From: DATKDU01 sp035512595
GTDB taxonomy: Bacteria; Planctomycetota; Planctomycetia; Pirellulales; Pirellulaceae
Assembly: GCA_035512595.1 (NCBI GenBank)
Contig: DATKDU010000286.1
Coordinates: 1 to 30,184 of the forward strand
Direction: 5' to 3'
Length of the DNA stretch: 30,184 nucleotides
Of this stretch, positions 17,128-24,224 are shown one piece after another. How positions within the stretch are numbered: position 1 is the stretch's first letter; every line of letters begins with the position of its first letter. The position numbers were made by a program, and so were the translations under genes. The notes beneath the pieces were generated by a model. It was not told the DNA's origin and searched no databases. It was given only the letters and a program-made list of their open reading frames with translations.

Positions 17128-17877
17128 ATGAACGCCCCCCTCCAATACGTCGCCGAAATCTCGCAGGTCCGCGAGGTATCGCTGATCGGCACGGCGGATC
17201 TGGCGTTCTGGACCGAGCGGCTACAGCGGGAGAAACTGTTTCCCACCGCGGTGGACGGGCAGGCACAGATTCTGATCTCTGGCACAAGCGCGAACTTCAA
17301 AGGAATTCCCTTCCAGGAGCTCTCGATCTCCGTCTTTGTCAGCCGCGAGGAGCGACGGGCCGAGCGCGAAGGGGCCTTTCTGACGCAGGCGTTCAACTCC
17401 AACTGGTTCTTCGCGCTGGTCGAGCGGATGTGGTTCGCCACGCCGTACGATCTTGCGCGAGTTTCCGTGGAGGCCACGGTCCCGGCCTCCATCCAGGTGA
17501 AGCAGCACGGTCAGATCGCCTTTCGCTCGGCAATGGCCGAGCAGGGCATTGCCCAGCGGCAGGCGATCCGCTGCGGTAACGAGGGGTGGGAGGGGCCGAT
17601 CTTTCTCCCCGGCCGGCGGAGGCTGGCCGGCGACAAGTGGTTTTACGCGCGGATTGGCGGCCAGACGAGCGTGTATCCCTTTCTTCCGGACCGCGACGAG
17701 CTGACCATCCGGCCGGAGCTCGGCCCCCCTGCCATTGCCTGGCTCGTCCAATCGCACTTCGCCGGCCGCCAGTGGATCATCCGCGACAGCGCCGTCCACG
17801 CGAAATCCAAGACCTACGCTCGCCACGCCGCCTGCGCCTTTCCCGCCCTCCAGCCCGCGCTGGCCGCGGCGGAGTAA
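17128..17877 (+). CDS. Hypothetical protein, possibly acetoacetate-decarboxylase-like fold
   Basis: The product is soluble with 249 residues. It appears rich in beta strands with many aromatics (NSNWFFALVERMWFATPYDL; later DKWFYARIGGQTSVYPF). The layout (a strand-rich N-terminal half, a central YDLARVSVEA strand, a C-terminal strand-loop-helix) could fit an acetoacetate-decarboxylase-like barrel, but I see no catalytic Lys signature, so this is only a weak suggestion. The ATG at 17128 has a poor ribosome site, consistent with translation from the upstream gene's transcript 38 bases away. It ends in an Ala-rich tail. No Cys/His metal site is seen. Confidence 0.78.
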   Translation: MNAPLQYVAEISQVREVSLIGTADLAFWTERLQREKLFPTAVDGQAQILISGTSANFKGIPFQELSISVFVSREERRAEREGAFLTQAFNSNWFFALVERMWFATPYDLARVSVEATVPASIQVKQHGQIAFRSAMAEQGIAQRQAIRCGNEGWEGPIFLPGRRRLAGDKWFYARIGGQTSVYPFLPDRDELTIRPELGPPAIAWLVQSHFAGRQWIIRDSAVHAKSKTYARHAACAFPALQPALAAAE

Positions 17878-18020
17878 TCAAACCTCGCAGGCGCCAAATC
17901 CCACCGTTCCCTACGCCGCAGGCGTTGCATCCAGCGGAGCTACCCTGGGGAAACGAGTCGCCATAAAAACTACACCGAAAAACCCAAGGGGGTTCGATTC
18001 CACAAACTTGACTTTGGTAG

Positions 18021-18050
18021 TTGACAACCGTACCAGTGAACGTATATACT
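18021..18050 (+). promoter_or_regulatory. Near-consensus promoter inside the intergenic region
   Basis: TTGACA (18021-18026), an 18-base spacer and TATACT (18045-18050). It has the same two boxes and the same spacing as the promoter at 15790-15819. The start point would be near 18057. No conventional gene follows, so it points to an RNA or microprotein. Confidence 0.65.
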
Positions 18051-18055
18051 ATAGT

Positions 18056-18303
18056 GGCGTGTCCCGTAAGGGCGCCGCTGGTCTTTGGCAAGCAGGTGGA
18101 TCGGATGGAGATGCACCAGGTGCGGGGGGCCATGCTGCGCCAGGGTGGTGCGTCGGCCCGAGCCCTTTTGCTCTGCTTGTTTGACAGACTCCCCCTTTTG
18201 TCAAACAACGTGGGCAGGTTCGTTACCTGCCCCGCAATTTTGCATCAAAAAGCCGGGAAATAGGCCAAAGTGATGCAAAAACCGGCCGGCTCTTGAGACC
18301 GGC
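18056..18303 (+). ncRNA. Candidate structured RNA (hairpin chain)
   Basis: Directly at the predicted transcription start a hairpin forms from GGCG/CGCC plus CCC/GGG capped by a GTAA (GNRA) tetraloop (18056-18076). Downstream there are four more inverted repeats: TTGTTTGACA/TGTCAAACAA (18177-18208, 10 bp, 12-base loop), GGGCAGGT/ACCTGCCC (18212-18232, 8 bp), TTTTGCATCA/TGATGCAAAA (18238-18280, 10 bp with an inner GCC/GGC), and GCCGG/CCGGC (18285-18303). I matched no known RNA family (not RNase P, tmRNA, SRP or a common riboswitch). A protein-coding reading of 18085-18273 competes with this call. Confidence 0.35.
18085..18273 (+). CDS. Candidate zinc-ribbon microprotein (62 aa)
   Basis: From a TTG at 18085 the frame reads WRCTRCGGPCCARVVR and then FCSACL, a CxxC...CxxC pattern of the zinc-ribbon kind with the usual Gly after the first knuckle. 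The rest (Ser/Thr/Pro-rich, then KKPGNRPK) shows no domain. No ATG or GTG and no ribosome site is available, and an in-frame stop lies at 18067-18069, so the start is uncertain. The near-consensus promoter 35 bases upstream would transcribe it. Several perfect inverted repeats run through the frame, which would be unusual for coding sequence. It may be a real microprotein, a remnant, or chance within a structured RNA. Confidence 0.3.
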   Translation: MASRWIGWRCTRCGGPCCARVVRRPEPFCSACLTDSPFCQTTWAGSLPAPQFCIKKPGNRPK

Positions 18304-18423
18304 AAGCAGTCGCGGCAGTGAACGAAATATCACAACTGTTTACGGGCCACGAGTTTGCGGAAACCGTTGCCCGGCCTTATTGAGACGCCGGGCGCGAAAA
18401 TGGCTGGAATTTTGCAACACGGG

Positions 18424-18444
18424 GGATGGGTTGAAAACCTGTCC
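18424..18444. repeat. Palindromic GGACAGGTT-type repeat
   Basis: The arms GGATGGGTT and AACCTGTCC pair over 7 of 9 positions around GAA. From memory, palindromes of the GGACAGGTT...AACCTGTCC type are scattered through planctomycete genomes. It lies 5 bases beyond the stop of the decarboxylase gene on the minus strand, so it could act as a terminator hairpin. Confidence 0.45.
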
Positions 18445-18449
18445 TACGT

Positions 18450-20153
18450 TCAGGCGGATTCCCAGGCTGTCGCGGGCGTGCGCCCGGATTTGCCGTGCCC
18501 GCTCATCTGGTCCTCGACAAATTGCCGGGCCTTGAGGACGTGCGTCACGATCGATTGCATGCGGCTTTCGTCCACGTAGGGGGAGAGGACGTACGACTTG
18601 AGCGCCACGATCGGCTCGCCGTAATCGGTCGTGCGGTAGCTGTCGGTGAAGCCAATGGCCACGCCGCGGCCGGCGAGGGCCTCGGCATGCACCCGCTGGT
18701 AGATGCGGCGGTTGTACTCGTTGTAAGCGCGGAGCTGATCGCGGAACGACGGATCGCTCCGCTCGCGGTGCTTGACACGGAACGTATCGACGCCGGACGG
18801 ATACGCGCGGAACAGGGTCACCGGCCCGAAGTTTTCCTCGTTGAGAACCGACAGCTCCGGCCGGCCGACGACCAGCTCGCGGAGGATTTCGGCCATCTCG
18901 ACCGCGTGGCCGATCAGGGCCTGAAAGCCTTCCTTCCCCAAGAGCAGCAGGTTCGCCAGTGCCGCCATCACGCCGCCGGCGCCGCGCGAGGTCTCCAGCG
19001 AAAACATGCCCGGATGATACTGCCCGGTGTGGTACAGGTAGGGCATCGCCTCCCGCTGCCGCGAGACGAGCGAGAACTGATCCCGGTCCTTGAGCAGGAA
19101 CAGCGACGAGATGTACGGCGCGAAGCCCGTCTTGTGAAAATCGACGCCGATCGAATCGGCCTTCGCCAGGTGTACGATGCGGTTCTGAGCGGCGGCCAGC
19201 GCCCGCACCGTGCGGCCGCGAAAGCCGAGCGGATTGGCGCCGAAGTCGTAGTCGTCGAAGACGCTCCAGGCCCAGCCGATGACGGCGTCGGCATGAACGT
19301 GGGGCGTGTAGTCGAGCCCGCACTCGCTCACGAGTCGGTCGCGCAGTTCGACGATGGCCGCCAGGTCGTCGATGCCAAAGGCGTCGGTCGTTCCCATCGT
19401 GGCCACGAATGCCGCGATCCGCTGACCGCCGGCAATCGCCGCGCGGGCCGCGGCTTCGAGTGCTGCGACGTCGATCGCGTTGTCGCCGTGCGTGCGGACC
19501 TTGATCACGTTCTGCTGACCGAGCCCGAGCCAGCCCGCGACGCTGATACAGGCGTAATGGCTTTGCTGCGAGCAGAGGATCACCGGTGCGGTCGGATGGC
19601 CGGCCAGCCCCTTTTCCAGCGTTTCAGGGATCGCTTTTTCCAGGCCGATCTTGATGCCGTAAAGGAGGGTCCCCGTGCCGCCGAAGGTGAACAGGCCGCC
19701 GGAGCGCTGTGGATCGTAACCGACGAGGCGGGCCACGATCGACGCGACGCGGACTTCGGCCTCGGAGAAGCCGCGGCCGCTTTCGTCGGTACACAGGTTG
19801 GGATTGTAGATCGACGGCAATACGACGCCGATGATGCTGGCGATTGACGGATGGGCGACGACGTTCACCTGGCTGCGGGGATGGCCGAAGATCAGCATCC
19901 CGTCAAGACACTTCACAAGCTCGGGGAGGACCTCTTCCAGATGGCGGCCGCTGACGGAGAGGCGCGATTCACTGGCGGCCGCGTAGTCGAGCTCGCGCGG
20001 CGTCCCCAGGATCGGCGCTTGGCTCTTGAGGGAGTCCACGCGGTCGAGCGCTTTGACCAGCGAGAAGACGACGTAGCCGTCGTGAACCGGATCGGAGACC
20101 GGGGCAGGAAAAGCCTGCCGCAGCGACGTCAGCAGTTCCTGGTAACGGGACAT
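18450..20153 (-). CDS. Group II PLP-dependent amino acid decarboxylase
   Basis: The 567-residue product belongs to the family of glutamate, aspartate and aromatic-amino-acid decarboxylases, which release CO2 using pyridoxal phosphate. Seen: the cofactor-binding stretch GGLFTFGGTGTLLYGI (about 152-167), His199 in SQQSHYACIS (stacks on the cofactor ring in the family), Asp289 in HVHADAVIGW (pairs with the pyridine N), and the Schiff-base Lys341 in SIGVDFHKTGFAPY. All key residues are intact. The length is somewhat above the usual 470-510, with a polar C-terminal tail. Substrate (aspartate, glutamate, tyrosine or other) cannot be fixed from sequence. The ATG at 20153 lies 24 bases behind the low-complexity gene, so it is probably co-transcribed. 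Confidence 0.92.
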   Translation of the reverse strand: MSRYQELLTSLRQAFPAPVSDPVHDGYVVFSLVKALDRVDSLKSQAPILGTPRELDYAAASESRLSVSGRHLEEVLPELVKCLDGMLIFGHPRSQVNVVAHPSIASIIGVVLPSIYNPNLCTDESGRGFSEAEVRVASIVARLVGYDPQRSGGLFTFGGTGTLLYGIKIGLEKAIPETLEKGLAGHPTAPVILCSQQSHYACISVAGWLGLGQQNVIKVRTHGDNAIDVAALEAAARAAIAGGQRIAAFVATMGTTDAFGIDDLAAIVELRDRLVSECGLDYTPHVHADAVIGWAWSVFDDYDFGANPLGFRGRTVRALAAAQNRIVHLAKADSIGVDFHKTGFAPYISSLFLLKDRDQFSLVSRQREAMPYLYHTGQYHPGMFSLETSRGAGGVMAALANLLLLGKEGFQALIGHAVEMAEILRELVVGRPELSVLNEENFGPVTLFRAYPSGVDTFRVKHRERSDPSFRDQLRAYNEYNRRIYQRVHAEALAGRGVAIGFTDSYRTTDYGEPIVALKSYVLSPYVDESRMQSIVTHVLKARQFVEDQMSGHGKSGRTPATAWESA

Positions 20154-20177
20154 GCCCGACTCCGTTGGCGGCCGGCT

Positions 20178-21449
20178 CTAGCGGTCGCCGCGCCGCGGCC
20201 TGCGCGGACGGCCCCGGTCGGGCTGGCGCGACGAACGGGCCGCAATGTTGGCGTCGATCAGAATGCCGACGGTCTCCGCCCAGGTGGGGATTTTCTTGTG
20301 GACGGCATGCTCGTCGCCGGCTTCGTCATCGTCACCGAGTTCGTCCATGACTTCGATCGGCTCCTCGTCCTCCTCCCGGACACGCGCTCGCGGCTCGGGG
20401 GCCCGCTCGGGGCGTTCGCCGCGCTGCGGCCGCTGGGGACGCGCAGGCCGATCGGGAAGCGCGGGCCGATCGGGCCGGCGTGCGGGGCGACCTTCGGCAG
20501 TCTCGCGCGATTCGTCGCGATCGCGATCGCGTCCGCCGCGGCCGCGCCGGCGACGCCGGCGACGGCCACCTTCTTCGCCCTCATCACGGGCCGGCGGCTC
20601 TTCGCGGCGGGAAACAACTTCCTCGTCCGGTTCATCCATCGGCAATTCGGCTTCGAGATCCAGATCGAGATCGAGATCGAGATCTTTGCCGCGAACGGGA
20701 GGCACTTCACGCTCCGGTTCTCGCTCGCGTGGCCGCGCAGCTTCGGTCCCTTCTCGTTCTCCTTCACGGCCGCGGCCGCCGCGGCGACGACGGCGGCGAC
20801 GCCCCCCGCGCTCATCGCGCTCACCGCGATCCCCTTCCTCGCGACGCGCCGGCGGCGGAGCTTCCTCCGCATCGCCGACCGGCTCGACATCGAGGTCGGA
20901 ATCGACATCGGGCCGATCTTCGAAGGCAAAATCTGCGTCGAGGTCGATGTCCATCGCCACGTCATCCACCGTTTCGCGGCGGCGGGACGGCGGAAACGGC
21001 GGCTCTTCCGGCTTGTACCGCGGCTTGAACTCGTCGAGCAAGTGACCGGAGGACCGTTCGTCCCGGCTGCCTCGCTCCGGACGCTCGCTCTGCTGGTCGC
21101 GATCGACGGTTCGCGGGGGCGGCTGGCGCTCAGCGCGTGGCGGCAACTCGCGCTCGACCGGTTGCGGCGGCGCCGGCGGCGGTTCCTCGGCCACCGGCTC
21201 TGGGGCGGGTGGCTCTTCCGGCGCTGCCAGTCCCAGCGCACCCAGCACGCTGCTCCAACTACTCTTTTTGGCCGGCGCCGGCTTGGGCTTGGCCTCGGGC
21301 TTGGCTCGCGGACGCGGAGGCGGAGATGCGGCGGCAGAGGGCGGGCTTGGCGGCGCGGCGGGGGGAGGTGTCGGACGCACCTCCGATGCCGGAATGCCAA
21401 TTTCGTCGAGCAGGGAGTTCCAGTGGTCCGATTTGTGCGGTTCGGTCAT
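20178..21449 (-). CDS. Low-complexity Arg/Asp/Pro-rich protein, unknown function
   Basis: The 423-residue protein is mostly disordered. The N terminus has two related short motifs, HWNSLLDEIGI (about 8-18) and SWSSVLGALGL (about 64-74), separated by Pro/Ala-rich sequence. Then come acidic stretches (DIDLDADFAFED; DLDLDLDLDLEAELP), two Arg tracts (GGRRRRRRR, twice) and Arg/Pro-rich linkers. The C terminus has one ordered segment, IPTWAETVGILIDANIAAR, which looks conserved-like, and a basic tail. Alternating Arg-rich and acidic blocks resemble RNA-binding or condensate-forming proteins (inference). The ATG at 21449 has no clear ribosome site. A promoter candidate lies about 70 bases upstream. 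The decarboxylase gene follows after 24 bases. Confidence 0.75.
   Translation of the reverse strand: MTEPHKSDHWNSLLDEIGIPASEVRPTPPPAAPPSPPSAAASPPPRPRAKPEAKPKPAPAKKSSWSSVLGALGLAAPEEPPAPEPVAEEPPPAPPQPVERELPPRAERQPPPRTVDRDQQSERPERGSRDERSSGHLLDEFKPRYKPEEPPFPPSRRRETVDDVAMDIDLDADFAFEDRPDVDSDLDVEPVGDAEEAPPPARREEGDRGERDERGGRRRRRRRGGRGREGEREGTEAARPREREPEREVPPVRGKDLDLDLDLDLEAELPMDEPDEEVVSRREEPPARDEGEEGGRRRRRRRGRGGRDRDRDESRETAEGRPARRPDRPALPDRPARPQRPQRGERPERAPEPRARVREEDEEPIEVMDELGDDDEAGDEHAVHKKIPTWAETVGILIDANIAARSSRQPDRGRPRRPRRGDR
20655..20684. repeat. Hexamer GAGATC tandem repeat within a coding region
   Basis: Five head-to-tail units (GAGATC, one reading CAGATC) on the plus strand encode the Asp-Leu run of the low-complexity protein on the minus strand. 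The tract could change length by slippage in whole codons. Confidence 0.7.
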
Positions 21450-21516
21450 GGATGAGCGGTGAGGTGCGGTAATGGACAGCGAGGCGGCTGCGCCCCGACA
21501 AAGACGCGAAAGCGCC

Positions 21517-21545
21517 AATATACCGCCGCAAACAGGTTGTGGAAA
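21517..21545 (-). promoter_or_regulatory. Promoter candidate for the low-complexity protein gene
   Basis: On the minus strand TTTCCA (21545-21540), 17 bases, then TATATT (21522-21517). The start would lie near 21510, giving a leader of about 60 bases. The -35 is only a partial match. Confidence 0.35.
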
Positions 21546-21669
21546 GTCGTTCGCTGGCAATGCCTTACGCCTTTGTAGCAGCCGCGAGCGCGGTTGACTT
21601 CGACGCCGCCGCGGCCAAAAAGGCGTAGAATTGCGGCGGAACCATCCCTCTCGCAGCGAGGACGGCCGG

Positions 21670-22929
21670 ATGAATCACGGACGTGTGCTAAACCGCGGCA
21701 CTGCCGGTGGTTACGTGGAACAGGTGGAGCTATCGGGGCACATCATCGACAGCCTGCTGTTGCCCAAGGTCCTCGACTGCATCACGGCCGGCGGCGGGGC
21801 GTTCAAGATCCAGAAAATCGCCATCGGCCAGGCCCGCAACGACCCGAGCCATGCGTTGGTCGAGGTCTCCGCTCCGAGCGAGGAGAAGCTCGACCAGATT
21901 CTGAGCACGATTGCCGACCACGGGGCAATCCCGGTCGTCAAACAGGATTGCCGGCTCGTCGCCGCGGACTTTGCCGGTGCGTTTCCCGAAGGTTTTTACA
22001 GCACGACGAATCAGCGGACCGAGATTCGCCTCGAAGAAGAGTGGATCGAAGTGCAGGAGCAGGAGATGGACTGCGGCATCGTCGTCGATCCGCAGGCGCG
22101 GACCGCCCGCTGTCGGGCGATGACCGACGTCAAGCTTGGCGAATTGTACGTCGTCGGCCACGCCGGCGTGCGCGTCCATCCGCAGCAGCGGGAAGCGGAG
22201 AGCCACGGGTTTGAGTTCATGTCCAGTGCCGTCTCGACAGAGAAGCCCAAGGGGGTCGCGATCCGGCAGGTCGCTCAGGAGCTGATTCGCACGCGCCGCG
22301 AAGGGGGCCAGACACTGCTCGTCGGCGGGCCGGCCATCGTCCACACCGGCAGCGTCGAGCACTTGTCGAAGCTGATTCGCAAGGGGTACATCAACCGGCT
22401 GTTTGCCGGCAATGCGCTGGCCACGCACGACATCGAGCAGGCGATTTTTGGCACCAGCCTCGGCGTGCGGCTCGACTGCGGCGACATCGTCGAGGCCGGG
22501 CACGAGCACCATCTGCGGGCGATCAACCGCATCCGCCGCGCCGGCGGCATTCGGCCGGCCGTCGAGAGCGGCCTGCTCAAAAGCGGCATCATGTACGAGT
22601 GCGTGCAGAACGACGTGCCGTTCCTGCTGGCCGGCAGCATTCGCGATGACGGGCCGCTGCCGGAAGTGATCACCGACGTGCTCGATGCGCAGCGGCAGAT
22701 GCGGCAGCAGATTCGCGACGTGACGTTCTGCCTGATGGTCGCCACGACGCTGCACTCGATTGCGGTCGGCAATCTGCTGCCGGCCTGGGTGAAGGTGGTG
22801 TGCGTGGACATCAATCCGTCCACGGTCATCAAACTCTCCGACCGCGGCTCATTCCAGACAGTCGGGCTGGTCACCGATGTGGAGCCGTTCTTCCGAGCGC
22901 TGGTCCACGAGGTGGGAGTGATGGAGTAA
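21670..22929 (+). CDS. TIGR00300/LOR-SDH family protein, possible ornithine cyclodeaminase
   Basis: The 419-residue protein matches the TIGR00300 family along its length. It begins with the N-terminal LOR/SDH-like region (VELSGHIIDSLLLPKVLD, then GGGAFKIQKIAIG). The C-terminal Rossmann-type half contains LLVGGPAIVHTG and GNALATHDIEQAIFGTSLG. Archaeal and cyanobacterial relatives convert ornithine to proline (ornithine cyclodeaminase activity), the cyanobacterial enzymes as a fusion with an arginine hydrolase. That activity is plausible but unproven here. The ATG at 21670 has GAGGA about 8 bases upstream; an in-frame extension from 21631 is not supported. There is no signal peptide, so it is cytoplasmic. 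A small gap separates it from the downstream exported protein, which probably has its own control. Confidence 0.88.
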   Translation: MNHGRVLNRGTAGGYVEQVELSGHIIDSLLLPKVLDCITAGGGAFKIQKIAIGQARNDPSHALVEVSAPSEEKLDQILSTIADHGAIPVVKQDCRLVAADFAGAFPEGFYSTTNQRTEIRLEEEWIEVQEQEMDCGIVVDPQARTARCRAMTDVKLGELYVVGHAGVRVHPQQREAESHGFEFMSSAVSTEKPKGVAIRQVAQELIRTRREGGQTLLVGGPAIVHTGSVEHLSKLIRKGYINRLFAGNALATHDIEQAIFGTSLGVRLDCGDIVEAGHEHHLRAINRIRRAGGIRPAVESGLLKSGIMYECVQNDVPFLLAGSIRDDGPLPEVITDVLDAQRQMRQQIRDVTFCLMVATTLHSIAVGNLLPAWVKVVCVDINPSTVIKLSDRGSFQTVGLVTDVEPFFRALVHEVGVME

Positions 22930-23031
22930 TCCGTCGGAGGGTAGTGTTACGAAGACGTTGCGCGCCGGCTGACTGAATACGCGTAGAATCCCGGCAGATG
23001 TACGGGGGCACGCAAACTCAGGGAGCCGGTT

Positions 23032-24162
23032 ATGAAACGCTTGTGGTTCTTGGCTGCGTTGGTGACTTCGGCGGCAGTGGCGCAGGAGCCGGCCGAGCCG
23101 CGGGCGGATGTGGCGAAGGGGCGGGTCGTCGAACGGCCTACCGAAATATTGGTGGCCGAATTGTCGGTGCCCGTGGACCTGGCCGCGGAGACTGCTCCCG
23201 AAGCGAAGCCGGCAGCCGCCGATCGGACGAAACGCGCCGTCATCGAGCCGGCCGCGGAGGCGATTGTCCGCGGTACTCAGCCGCCCGATGCCGCGGCAGC
23301 CGAGGAGTCAACGGCCGCTACTGTGGCCGACGATAATCCCCGCGTCGAGCCCGGCAAGGTCCAGTGGCACGACGGCGTGGATGCCGCGATCACCGCGGCA
23401 AAGTCGAGCGGCAAGCCGATCCTGGTGTTTCACCTGCTGGGCGAGCTCGACCAGCGCTTCACGTGAACGAACGCCCGCCTGGCGAGAACCGTGTTGTTCT
23501 CAAACGACCAGGTGGCCAGCGTGATCAACGAACAGTTCGAGCCGGCCTGGCAGTCGCTGCGGCCAGTGCCGCGGGTGACGATTGACTTTGGCAACGGCAC
23601 GGTGGTGAAGCGGACGCTGCACGGCAACGTGGCGACGTACGTTTGCACGCCCGACGGGAAGGTGCTCGACATTCTGCCGGGGATTTACGAGCCGAAGACC
23701 TACGCCCGCGAGCTACGGCGATTGGCGCGACAATTCGACCAGTGGCAGCAGCCGGGATTTGACTCGGCAGCGCATTGGCAAGCCTACCACCGGTCGCAAA
23801 CGGAATCAGCGAAGCGGATGCTTGCATCGCCCGGCAAGTCTGCGGCGTCAGGCCGCGGCGCATCGATCTTCGCGACCGAGCGCCCGACGCGTCGCACCAT
23901 TCGGGGGGAACGACCGCCCAATCTCGCGGCGGCCAGCACGTCGCTATCCGACTCGCTGGCCGAGGACACGCTTATCAACCAGACCACGCGGCGGCGGAAG
24001 ATTCACGAGCGACTGGTCAAGTCCGGACCCGTCACGCCCGACGAAATCAGCAAGTGGCTCTACCGCGAAGTGCTCGGCACCGATCTGGACGATCCGTACC
24101 TGGGGCTGAAAGAGATGCTCTTCAAGAATTATCCGTTTGTAGAGGAAGATGCGGAGGATTGA
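23032..24162 (+). CDS. Exported thioredoxin-like protein with in-frame UGA (probable selenoprotein)
   Basis: The frame opens at the ATG at 23032 (GGGAG 7 bases upstream) with a signal peptide (RLWFLAALVTSAAVAQ). It meets TGA at 23464-23466 (codon 145) and continues in the same frame, without a shift, to the TGA at 24160. Before the UGA is KPILVFHLLGELDQRFT, a thioredoxin-type first strand. After it come TNARLARTVLFSNDQVASVI and PDGKVLDILPGIYEP, the continuation of the fold. The UGA sits at the position of the first Cys of CxxC when aligned through the following FS(N/D) and VAS(V/L) elements. A bacterial SECIS-like hairpin follows. Read through as selenocysteine, the protein has 376 residues. 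An automatic caller would split it into 23032-23466 and 23491-24162 (GTG start). A nonsense mutation remains possible. Confidence 0.75.
23484..23501 (+). promoter_or_regulatory. Bacterial SECIS-like hairpin
   Basis: GAGAAC (23484-23489) pairs perfectly with GTTCTC (23496-23501) around the loop CGTGTT. The loop begins 24 bases after the UGA and has G at its second position. Both features fit the published bacterial SECIS pattern as I recall it (loop 16-37 bases downstream, G in the first two loop positions). TGG/CCA further out may extend the stem. Confidence 0.55.
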
Positions 24163-24165
24163 TTA

Positions 24166-24224
24166 AATGTGGTGTACTCGCTCCGCGAGTGCATAATCCG
24201 CTCGCGGAGCGAGCGGACTACATT
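24166..24224. terminator. Nested palindromes between convergent genes, repeat copy 2
   Basis: Two perfect hairpins, ACTCGC-TCC-GCGAGT (24176-24190) and CCGCTCGC-GGA-GCGAGCGG (24198-24216), lie side by side and are inverted relative to each other. The outer 19-base arms (24166-24184 and 24206-24224) pair at 15 positions, so the whole can also fold as one long stem. It starts 3 bases after one stop codon and reaches the stop of the converging SDR gene, which suits a bidirectional terminator. It shares its core with 16712-16732. Confidence 0.6.

Larger units (their letters stand above)
17878..18449. other. Gene-poor convergent intergenic region
   Basis: These 572 bases lie between convergent genes. 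They contain a small hairpin (ACGCC-GCA-GGCGT, 17913-17925), a near-consensus promoter (18021-18050), a chain of hairpins to 18303, a candidate zinc-ribbon microprotein frame, and a palindromic repeat at 18424-18444. The separate entries give details. It is more AT-rich than its flanks. Confidence 0.6.

Noticed and set aside
17985..18003. T-arm-like sequence (GGGGGTTCGATTCCA) suggesting a tRNA remnant
   Set aside because: The T stem does not pair and no acceptor or anticodon arm can be found around it.
18495..21455. Two very long open frames on the plus strand (about 450 and 534 codons) opposite the decarboxylase and low-complexity genes
   Set aside because: They are antisense to well-supported genes, have no domain or ribosome site, and their composition mirrors the opposite strand. 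Long shadow frames are expected at this GC content.
23491..24162. Treating the downstream half of the thioredoxin-like gene as a separate gene starting at GTG 23491
   Set aside because: The start would fall in the middle of the thioredoxin helix, has no ribosome site (the hairpin occupies it), and the upstream half is in the same frame.
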